From NCBI GenBank assembly GCA_036937835.1, contig CM072874.1:18878501-18942500 (forward strand): a DNA stretch of 64,000 nucleotides, read 5' to 3'. The notes under the pieces are model-generated. The model ran no database searches, was not told the DNA's origin, and was given only the letters and a program-made list of their open reading frames with translations. This stretch comes from Pampus argenteus (taxonomy: Eukaryota; Chordata; Actinopteri; Scombriformes; Stromateidae). Shown here piece by piece: positions 47,101-56,702 of the stretch; position 1 is the first letter of the stretch, and each line of letters opens with the position of its first letter. The position numbers were made by a program, and so were the translations under genes.

Positions 47101-48689
47101 GACATCCACATGCAATCAAATGACAGGATGGGGAAAAAAAACAAAAGAAAAAAGAAAAAACACCACTTCAATGTTCTTTCCAATCTGTCACCGGTCCTCG
47201 AGTGTCTAAATAAAAAAATTACAATTCCAGAGTAGCCTCAGCTATATGCCGTGTAATTGGAAAGCTTACCGACAGGTCTCGTGTGACAACTGTTCTCTTC
47301 ATTAACATTCCCAGCTCATATTGCTTTAATATCATGCCAGAGCTCTGATGGTGATCCACGCGCAGCCTCTGTGAAGTCCAGGCCCCGACTTTTATGGCTA
47401 TTACTGCACAGCAGATGAAATCCAATTAAGGCAATGAAATCAAATCAAGGAGGCTACATCTGGATATGCTAATTTCTTGCTGGTTTGCTGCTAAATCTAA
47501 TTCTTTCCCAAAGGTCATTTTTTGACATGCTGTAGTATGTTACTGAACATTTTACCAGTAGCCCCCCCTCTCCCCCCCCCAGGACATCAAGTAATTTGGC
47601 AAAGCTATGGGTTTTTATTGGCTGGAATTCAATTAAACACAATTACAACCTGTTTTTGGTAATTGAATGACACAAGCGTCGGCTCTGCGTATAACAGAGT
47701 GTGGGTCTCACATATGGCGACTGTGTGTTGCTGCTGCGCGTGAACATGTACGATATGACAGATGTACTATTAGACAGCACAGTCACATTTCTACGTGACA
47801 ATAATTAGCATATATCAATGAGTGATTGTTTTTATGCACCGTGATGAATCTATTACAGCTGCTCATGCTGCTGGTAAACAGCTGAATGTTGTTTATTTGC
47901 AAATATGTTGTGATATTTATGATTCAATTCCAGGGACTGTTTGACATTTTTGCTTTAAAAAATAAATTGAACAATCATTTGCAATTATTATTTTTTCTGT
48001 CAATTAGATCAGTTACTCAACTAATCTTAGCTACATGTAGACATATATATATATTCACATACTGTACGTAAAAAATACATATACAGGTTTAAAAGACACA
48101 CCAGTGTGTTAAAAGGATGTGTACACAGCAGCTCAGTGAGGAGTCAGCAGCCTGAGGTCTGCTCCAGTCCTCAGTCACAATTCATCCCCTTCGGCAGAGA
48201 CAGACAGACGAGAGGAGAAGAGGAGGCCCTGTAAGAATGAAATATTAATGCCCTCTCTCTTGGTCGCTGGCCTTACAAGGTCATCTGCTCCCTTTTCATT
48301 GTTGGAAAACAGCCTGACAGCTAAGGCAATTGAAACTGAAGAGATTTCCACCTTGTCCTCACACAAATTAAACCAAGGAAACCAGGACTCTTTGTTGTGT
48401 GACCTCGGTACACATTGTTACCTGGAGGGAGTGAAGAGTGAAGGAGGAGAGCTTTACCTTCATTTATTTGCTTCTGTGCGCCTGTGACATGGCTGTCATA
48501 CACAGGTGTTTTGTGTGTTGTGTTGTGTGTGTGTGTATGAAAGGGGGCGTTCTGTGTGTTTGGGTGTTTCATGTGAGTCGTCTCCCTCGTGTTGAAGGAC
48601 AGACACAATCGATAGCTGCAATCAATGTTGCATGAAGGCTGGAGGGAAGACAGTTCCTGAAGTCCCCTTATTCTTGTCTGCTGTATTTC

Positions 48690-48734
48690 ACACACACATG
48701 CACACACACACACGCACACACGCACACACACATA
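48690..48734. repeat. Interrupted (CA)n microsatellite
   Basis: CA repeats with TG and CG interruptions across about 45 bp in robo3 intron 1. Confidence 0.95.
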
Positions 48735-49137
48735 CATGTACAGTAATGTCTCGTGCTTGCATTTCCTTTCATTTCTCTTGCATGATGCCTTTCATCATCA
48801 GAAAGACAACCCAATAGCCAATAGCTGATTACACCAAATGGACCCTGGCCTAGTGTTCTGCCAGCTGTGACGTGTGCAGCAGAACGGTACAGAGGCTGCA
48901 GATACACAGGACACACAGGTTGACAGCATTAGTTAACAGGCTGGAACACAAAAGGTATTTAAGAGTACTTGCTTAACTATATGGATTTAACTATATGGAT
49001 TTAAGTCATAATTTGAAATGAAGATATATGAAGATATTTGTGAATGTGGCTAGTGTACAGAATAGATTATTCTTTTTTTTTTTTTTAACTATCTAAATCA
49101 AGATCTTTCAGTTGACTGTAACCACAGTGATCTTGTT

Positions 49138-51000
49138 ACCTAACCCTAACCACACACAGGAGCCCGGGATGCCAACCTCAGTCTCCAGCCTCCTGACTTG
49201 TTGCTCCCCAAGAGGAAGAACATGACTCATACGACGATAGGGAGTGACGATTATAACTTTCCTCCTGGGTTTGAGCCTACAGGTAGATTGTGGGGTGGAG
49301 GGAGGTTATCATGAAATGCTGTGTGAACATCAGCGGCAGCGGGCGTGGAGCAAAAGAGTGAAGTGACTGGTTTTGCTTCTGTAGTGCAGGAAAGGTTAGA
49401 AAATGGTCTAATTGTTTCTAAATCATTCATCAATCATGGGTTAGGGTTACTAAAGGTGACTTGTTATGAAATACATACATAAACCACCTCAGTCAACAGC
49501 TTGTGAGACTCCAGCGACCAAACGCTTCCATCAATGTAATTCACTTCATTATAACTTTACTCTTTAATATTCTGAAATGGTTTTTATATGACTCATTAAT
49601 CTAAACTGGTCTTCAGATGCCCATCTGAACTGCATGCGCGTCCTGGGCTGAGCTGTAAGACACGATAAGACAATAATAAGAACCACCAACATGGAAACGG
49701 GCTGTAAACAGCAGGGGTTGATGTGAGGAGACAGATGAACATGCTGGATGAGAAAAACAGACAAACACAGGCCTGTCCCTGCAAATAAGGTCACTCTCCT
49801 CTCAAAGTGTTTATCTACTAAATGTTGAAATAAAAAAAAGGAACAACTTGGACCTCTGTCTGTTTGAAATATGAGAATCCGAAATCTGATGGGGCACCTT
49901 TGCTCATCAGCTTTAATAATTCACGAGCTGAGACTCAAACGCAACATTTATTTAGATCAAAAGATGAAAGAAGGATCATGAAAAAGCGTCGCGCTGTTTG
50001 AACTATATTACATTTGACACGTGAAGGAACAACATGTTTTTGACTTGATAAAAACAATCAATGGCATCTCTCTAAAAATGATGCATTGCCATTCACCGAA
50101 GCACGCTGGTCAGCATGGCTACAATATGATTCTGCGTGCATGAACTGAAGTTCATTTTAGCAAAGTGAGTCATTTGAAGGCAAACTGCAGAGAAAACAAA
50201 GACGAGGTGATGACTGTGAGGCTTTTTCTAGTTTACAATCACATCGGTGGCCTTTCGTGTCACCGAGCTCTTCAGCTTTCCAGACGGATGATACTCAAAC
50301 GCTTACTTCGACTCCCACATAATTAACACATTTTTACCACACCAGCCTTCAGTATTCTAAACCACTTCAGGCAACGTGCCCGTGCAATTTTAGACTGACA
50401 CGAGCGGAGGCGGTGAGGGGAAGAGTGTTGTGTGAGAACGCTCTCTGATGGTGCTTGCAGAGCATTTTTACAATGTTTTATTAGATTTCGTTGGAGTGGT
50501 GGAGTGGAGATGTGTAGAAACGAACTGTTTGATGAGCTCGGAACATCTGAATCCTGTCTCAACAATCCCCCCACCACCACTTTACTTTTATTTTGTTGGA
50601 TTTTGTTAATTATCTTTTGTTTTTTCATGTTTGTGTGATGACAGAGGACTGGAATTGGAAGGCATAATCCCTTGTTGTTATATATGACAGCAGGGGCTGA
50701 GTCTACTGTCAGCTGACTGAGCTGTTGCCTGAATTGGCTCAAAGGACATTTAAATTTCCTCAGAGGAAACGATTTCATGTGTATAGACTATAAACAGCAT
50801 AACAAATCCTTTTACTAATGTGGCTTGATATTGATTGGAAAGGCTGGAGATTTGATTTAGAGGCCATATTAACCTTTCGGACATCATTCATCTCCCCAAA
50901 TCTGCTGAAGAGGTATAAATATAAGAAATAAAACAGCAGAACATATATATACCACAACAGAGATACTGCAGGTCAGGGCCTACTGCACTACAGAACACGA
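49138..51000 (+). other. robo3: robo3 intron 1, non-coding
   Basis: No exon is recognised. CCTAACCCTAACC at 49139-49151 and GGGTTAGGGTTA at 49438-49449 are short telomere-like words in opposite orientation about 300 bp apart. The antisense 151-codon open frame at 50323-50778 has no recognisable domain, and its composition is not convincing for coding. Confidence 0.5.
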
Positions 51001-51115
51001 GCTAGTTAGGATTTAGTGACTCACTCAAGGTCACTGTTTGCTGAGACAAGGGTTGAACACAGGTTATCAGGATGGAAGGTGACTCTTTAACCACCAGATC
51101 ACACAGTTCTCCCCT
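51001..51115. repeat. Probable degenerate transposon-derived fragment
   Basis: Phrases such as GACTCACTCAAGGTCACTG, GAGACAAGGGTTGAACACAG and TCTTTAACCACCAGATCACA follow a pattern common in fish dispersed repeats: CTCAAGGTCAC, then a GGGTTGAAC-type block, then TTTAACCACTAGACCAC. A tRNA-like B-box word (GGTTGAAC) is present, but no complete tRNA-like structure or poly-A tail is seen, so SINE versus LINE origin is open. Confidence 0.42.
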
Positions 51116-53219
51116 AACGCTGCTTTCTGATTCGTTATCGCTGCAGCAGCTCCAGGCTACAAAATAATTACACTATTCCTGACCGTAATACTGAGTGTAA
51201 TTTCCTGACAATCCTTGTCATATTTGTAACATGTCTACATAAAGCAGATCCCAGTGTTTCATTCTATATTAGACTTTATATTTGTAGAATAACAAACACC
51301 ACCACTATCAGTAAGAACTAGCATATACAAAAGCCTCACACAGTGCAGATACAATGAGCCTCATGCAGGAGCTATTTGATATAAGCAGATTTATTATCAA
51401 GTGACACATACAGGTGATCTAAGAACTGGGCAGAGGCACCTTCTTGTACTTAGAATGCAATAAAGTATGATTAAAATGCATGACTTGATAGACGCAAAGT
51501 CTAATATCCCTATACCAGATGGCAGTTATAGATGTAATGCATGTGCTCAATGTAATATGGCAATATGACATATAAGCAAGAGCAACTATTTAAAAAATTA
51601 ATTATCTATTTTTATAATTAATGAATTATCTCTTGTTCCTCAGAATCAGTAGTTTATGTAATTGCTCGTCCTTGTAGAAAAGAGGTGAACACAGCAGCAC
51701 TGTAAAGGTGTAAAATGTAACCTCCCCAGTTGCTGCTCACTTTATGGAGGATAATAATCTTAAGTCCTATTTGGTGATCCATGTACTGTAGGTATATGAT
51801 ATGATATGATTTATATATAGATTACATGCACAAAAACAGAAATCCAAGAGACTTATTTCCACCATTGTCCTGAGATGTTAAAAGACAAAGAAACATAAAT
51901 AACACAAGGCGTTCACCATAAAAAAAATAAAGAATACAATTTTGAAATCCAAAAACGCATCATCACAATTAAAAAAATAATAACTCTCATATTAAATTAC
52001 GAGGGCTATTTGATACATACAGTAACAATGTCATTGGAGATTTTATTATAAATCTGTGACCCTGAGATTTGATCAAATGATTTAATAATCCCAAACCCTC
52101 AACAAGTGAAAATTAGTCCAACCAGTGGACAGACAGGTGCGTCAATGTCGCTGTACAGTGGGCTTTTTTTGTTTGTATCCACAGTGCTGTAGATAAAAGC
52201 ATCCACCCCTTGGTAAACATAATGTTCATGCCAGCAGTGAGAATCACGGGGGTAACCACACATCAAACCTGCTGCCGCCGCAGTGAAGTGGCTGGTCGAG
52301 GTGCAGTCGTAGGGGGAAAACAAAGAGGAGGTGGGGGGATGTTGTGAAAAACATAATTATATCTTTTAATTGATTCCCTGGAGGATTGAAAGGCTCGAAG
52401 GGTGATCGGAATCAAATCACGCTCTGTCTTTGTTTCTCCCATCTACCTAAAAGTACAGCAATGAATTCTGGGATATGATCATCTAAGAGCTTGTGTAGCA
52501 AATGCAGATCCTCACCCATACATGTGTCCCCGCCTCTTTCCTCCCATGTGTTCTCCCCTGTCATTCTCTCTCCTCCCTCCCTCCCCTCCGCATCCCTTTG
52601 TTGTTTACTCGTCTGCTCTGTGGAGTGCAGAGCAACAAGTCAAACTGACTCTTCAGATTCTCTTCTCCTTTTGTCTTTTGCTCTCTCCCTTTCCTCGTCT
52701 TTTCCTTCCCCCTTGCTTCACTTTTTGCTCTTTCCTACTCTGTTCAGGCCTAATTAGGGAGATTCCTCTCTGATCAATAGACCCTCCTCATGGGACCTGA
52801 AGAGGAGCAGCCTACAATGACGGCACGTGTGTGCGTTTGCATGCAGAGTGAGGCGTTGTCAAAGGGTTACATGTTGAACCTGCTGAGCACACAGATACTG
52901 TATGCATGCACACACCTTTGTTCTTGACAAATATCTTGCTTTTGACTCCACACACAACTTTATAGTTGTGCGTACATATCCATGACACAACTGATTCCAG
53001 TGGCTTCAGTTCATGTCTGCACCAGCTGTTAACATGCAATATATATATATATTTATATTTTATTGGCACATAGGCTTTGTGTTTGATACTGCAGATTATT
53101 CTGATGCAGAACAATCTGCATCAGTGATTGCATTCATGAGGAATTACTGAACTTTATGGAACATTTGAGGATAAACAGCTGCATGATAATGAAGCTGAAA
53201 TGTGATGATTCACATTTGG
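51116..53219 (+). other. robo3: robo3 intron 1, non-coding, with a long polypyrimidine tract
   Basis: Mostly AT-rich. From about 52528 to 52745 the + strand is strongly pyrimidine-rich and ends TACTCTGTTCAG|G, a good-looking 3' splice acceptor. Downstream frames close quickly and do not encode an Ig domain, so this is treated as a cryptic acceptor. An AT-dinucleotide patch is at 53040-53055. Confidence 0.5.
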
Positions 53220-53257
53220 CTGGATAAACAATGGACGGGCATCCATTGTTTATCCAG
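53220..53257. promoter_or_regulatory. 16-bp perfect inverted repeat with FOX and SOX motifs in each arm
   Basis: CTGGATAAACAATGGA (53220-53235) and TCCATTGTTTATCCAG (53242-53257) are exact reverse complements separated by the six bases CGGGCA. Each arm contains ATAAACA (forkhead-type) overlapping AACAATGG (optimal SOX-type), so the locus offers two facing composite sites. The distance between SOX cores is longer than the usual SoxE dimer spacing. It could equally be the relic of a palindromic duplication or foldback. Function is inferred from motifs only. Confidence 0.4.
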
Positions 53258-53766
53258 TAGTACTCTTGCCAATGTGCATTAGTTTGGCTCAGAGGAATTC
53301 AGACTCATGCGTTTGGCTGTTAAATCCAGAAATATACTTTATTGTTATTGTAGGTAGGTAGCGGGGCATGATTTGTACTTACTTACAACACAGCTTCTCC
53401 CATAGGCTCACCCAAACAAAGCCTGCCACTCACACTGAATCCGTAATTAACAATACATTCTTGCTAATTTCCCTTTTTAGAGCTGATGAGGGACAGACTC
53501 TGCCTCAAGGTCACAGCAGAGGCAGTATATTAAAATTTAATCGCAGTCATACACAGATTTAAAGTGAGCAGCGCTGGGAATTAAGCAGCCAAGGAAAATC
53601 ATAAAAGGGAAGCAGCATCTAATGAGTCAGGAGTGAATGATGTGAGCGTGTTTACATGCCGCTGATGTGAGAGCAGAGGGCCCAGGGCCGCGCAGGGCCC
53701 ATCTGAGGCTTAACAATTATACCCAATACTGGCCACAGGCACATTCCCTTTTCTGCTGTCAAAGAA

Positions 53767-53820
53767 TGTGTGTGTGTGTGTGCGTGTGTGTGTGTGTGTG
53801 TGTGCGTGTGTGTGTGTGTG
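53767..53820. repeat. (TG)n microsatellite with CG interruptions
   Basis: A TG array of about 54 bp interrupted twice by TGCG. It is a simple repeat in robo3 intron 1. Confidence 0.97.
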
Positions 53821-54141
53821 CCTTGTCATCTATTTTTTACAGAAGTCCCTCATAATCTTGCTGGAAAACAACAGGCAATTAAAATAACTGCAATCTGTAT
53901 GCACAAACTTCTGCCAATTTATCAAGGGAGGTTGAGAGTACAAGGTTTCAATATGCAGTGTGTTTGGTGTTGGCTGTGAGAAAACATTAGCTGTGCACAG
54001 CGTTGGGGAGACAAAGTCAAACAACGCTACAGAAACTAGCCACTGCACACAGGCTCCAGAGATCTCCAGTCCCAAACGACTCATTAGCTGTTCTGGGAGT
54101 CGAATAAATTTAGCCCCAACTCAATTAGTGAGGAGGCTTGA

Positions 54142-54144
<3 letters not shown>

Positions 54145-54178
<34 letters not shown>
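54145..54178. repeat. (TA)n microsatellite
   Basis: A pure TA array of 34 bp (17 units), self-complementary and prone to cruciform extrusion. Confidence 0.97.
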
Positions 54179-54183
<5 letters not shown>

Positions 54184-55069
54184 TTTTAGTTATTTAGCAT
54201 GACATTTTACAATTACACTGTTTAATATCATGCATGTGTATGCGGTAAAAAAAAAAAAAAGCTTCACGTGTAATCCAGTGATTATCGTCACGTGATCACA
54301 TGTGCTTGCATGACATAATTGCAAATGTTTATCATATTATTCCACTTTTATCTCCATCACATGAATCACCTGAGTATTTTACCTCTATGTGTGTGTGTGT
54401 GTTCTGCCTCCATGCCCTGGCGTCTTTAGGCTGATTACTACAATGCCTGAAGGGAATATTCCATTGTTTATGTTATTTATGAGCTTCATTTAATTGGGCT
54501 GAGGCTAGTGAGGCTAAGTCACAAGCGTGCTGCTTTTTTGACTTAAGCACAGTACTCAGTTGGCGCTGGAGGCTATGTAGAAGTTGAAGCGGTAATTAAT
54601 GGAATTCCTTTCAGTGCGTTGCTGGCGGATTAGATGCGTGATGCGACAGTTCACAAGGACCAGCTGACTGTCACACGCAAACCCAGCCTCCTGCCTTCAC
54701 GGCTTATTTGATTCAGCGTTGTAAATCATTTGCTGACTTGATGATTGCATGTGTAGATGTTTCTTTTTAAGAAAGGGGTCATACGCATGGCCTTACCACG
54801 GCTGCATACAAGCTCTAATTCAATACCAATGAATAAATAAATACCAATATCTTAGTTAATTTGGACATTTAATTAGAGCTCTGGTCTCATTCCGCACTCC
54901 TGCCGTGTCCTAGAACACAGGGGAAATTAATATTATGAAGCCACAGTAGCAGGAATATCTAAAGTACCTAAAATAACTCAGCAACATGGAGGAATTACTT
55001 CCTACAGGTCCCCGTTTTCTGCAGCAGTGAAGGTTAGTTCTCAAACCTTTTTAGGGGAGAAATTACATC

Positions 55070-55215
55070 TAAAAACAATTGATCAATTAGTTGTTTGTCA
55101 GAAACAGAATTGCAACAATAATTTAGATGTCACTCAGCAACCAGCTTCTTTTGCTTTATTTTTGTTTTATATCACTATAAACTGAAAAAGACATTCGAGG
55201 ACGTCACTTTGGACA
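55070..55215. mobile_element. Fragment of a hAT-type non-autonomous element (tentative)
   Basis: AATTGATCAATTAGTTGTTTG, GAATTGCAACAATAATTTAG and then ACTGAAAAAGACATTCGAGG with ACGTCACTTTGG follow the order of a very common fish repeat. In that repeat an AATTAGTTGTTTGTCAGAAA-type core is followed by a TATAAACTGAA and GACGTCACCTTGG-type core, and the intact ends read GGGCTGCAACTAA. Only the middle part is present and no termini are seen. The family is recalled, not searched. Confidence 0.48.
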
Positions 55216-56629
55216 TTTTTTGGTATTCTTGGCTGTTTCTAAAGGATGAAAGTTAATATTTCTTCCCACTTTTTCTTTATTCTTTTAACTGCTGTAATCT
55301 ATCCGAGTGTAAAACATGTTGGTGGTCAACATAATTAGTCCAGAATATGCCGCTTTATCCACTTACCCCTCACTGTTAATACTTACGATGGCTGCACATC
55401 TTCAGCACAGTGCATTTAGCATCATGCACATGCACATGTTCACCTGTACATGTACTGTCTCAACCTTCTGCTGTGCTTCACTGCTCACTGTTGTCAGAAC
55501 CTCCCCAGTGATTTTAGTAAGTAAAAGTAGGTTGTCATGCTACAGTAGGCTAATACTGTTAAAGAAAGCCTCTATTTATATCCCAGCAGTACTACAACAC
55601 TGTATCTGTAAACATCACACTGACCTGCACCCCACTACTACTAATATTAACATAAATGCATCATTGTCATTGAACATTATTTTAGAATTAAGGAGAGATC
55701 GGCTGACTTTGCAATCTTTGATTTTCCAACCAGTTACATGTCAGGATTTAAACACTGGACCGATAATGATAACCTTGCAGGGAAAGCAGCTGAGCCTGTA
55801 GAGAACAGAGTTTACTGTTTGTTCCCTTGTGTTAAATGATCAGTTATAATACACTGGTGTTCATTTTCTCTGCTGCTTTAAATGACTTTAAATGGATCAG
55901 TCACCAGTTTATCAAACCTGTGGGATCTTTGTCCAGACATCCAAAAATCCAAAATAACAATTGATGTCATCAATACATAAAAAAATTACAACTCAGTATT
56001 CTGTTTCTAATCTAGTTTAAATTTGTGGTAGTATCTGAACCGGGCATGCAGCCTCATTAACCTCATGTAGGTGCATTATTATAGTATTATAGTATTATAG
56101 CACCCGAGCCAAGGTAAAGTGTTAAAGGGAACCACCTTGGTTCATGACTCCTTAAACGTGTATTAGTTGCTTTTTTGACCATTTTTAATGCAGCAGTGGC
56201 ATAAACAAACATTTACATATTATTGCCTTTTAAGCTGATATGGCCAACTTGTTAGCAAACGCATCCAGCAGAAACATTAACATTCATCTGCAGCGTCCAC
56301 CTGATGAATATCTGGCAGTGACAGTGTCTGGATGCAGTTTGGCGCTTGTAGTGTAAAGTGGGTGAAGTGAATTAAAAAGCTGAGCTGAGGGAGTCATACG
56401 CCTGTCAATGTGATGCATTGTTAATATAAAACTATTAATTATAGCTGCTTTATAATAAAGGAGTGTCATCATAGGTACATGACTGCTTCAGAGGGACTTG
56501 TTCAACTCAGATATTTTTCATTTCATGTACCAAATGTAGCTGGATTACCTTTTTCTCTCTCTCTCTGCAAAGAACTCTGTGAAGTAGGATATTTCTTTTT
56601 TTTTTTTTTTTTTTTTTTACGACTTTGTT
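55216..56629 (+). other. robo3: robo3 intron 1, non-coding
   Basis: Contains the longest same-strand open frame of the region (161 codons, 55316-55801). It lacks a recognisable domain and starts in plain AT-rich DNA. A TATAGTAT-type triplication lies near 56080-56101 and a T23-type run at 56596-56618. The segment may include further transposon-derived DNA between the two hAT-like pieces. Confidence 0.5.
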
Positions 56630-56637
56630 AATCATTT

Positions 56638-56702
56638 CGCCAGCCCTCGGTTTTATCTCGTGACCTGTGTGGGTCCTGACCCCCAGGTTGGGAACCTCCA
56701 GC
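56638..56702. mobile_element. Terminal fragment of a hAT-like DNA transposon
   Basis: TTTTATCTCGTGACC, then GGTCCTGACCCCCAGGTTGG and GAACCTCCAG, read on the reverse strand as a CTGGAGGTTCCCAACCTGGG-type end. This resembles the classic hAT-Charlie terminus (CAGTGGTTCCCAACCTGGGG). Only one end is clear. A weak partner (AGTTCTCAAACCTTTTTAGG) lies about 1.6 kb upstream near 55035, but no transposase frame joins them. Confidence 0.52.

Larger units (their letters stand above)
42583..49137 (+). other. robo3: robo3 intron 1, non-coding, no exon seen
   Basis: About 6.5 kb of intronic DNA. It contains CA/TG arrays at 46123-46144 and 48690-48734, poly-A runs near 42940, a fragment of a dispersed repeat near 44153-44192 and a 14-bp perfect palindrome (45317-45330). 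The stretch at 47390-47660 is rich in homeodomain cores (TTAATTG- and GTAATTGAATG-type) and could be an enhancer. A tandem duplication of AACTATATGGATTT occurs near 48975-49003. No gene is supported. Confidence 0.55.
53258..55069 (+). other. robo3: robo3 intron 1, non-coding, with a possible enhancer island
   Basis: Contains a TG array (53767-53820) and a TA array (54145-54178), listed separately. The portion 54420-54720 is repeat-free, with words such as CATTGTTTATGTTATTTATG and AGCGGTAATTAATGGAATTC, and looks enhancer-like by eye. No exon is recognised. Confidence 0.5.

Noticed and set aside
50323..50778. 151-codon antisense open frame
   Set aside because: No family resemblance, unbiased composition, and no promoter or poly-A context.
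55316..55801. 161-codon open frame in intron 1
   Set aside because: No domain, no transposase signature and no splice context. It lies between transposon fragments and looks like a chance frame.
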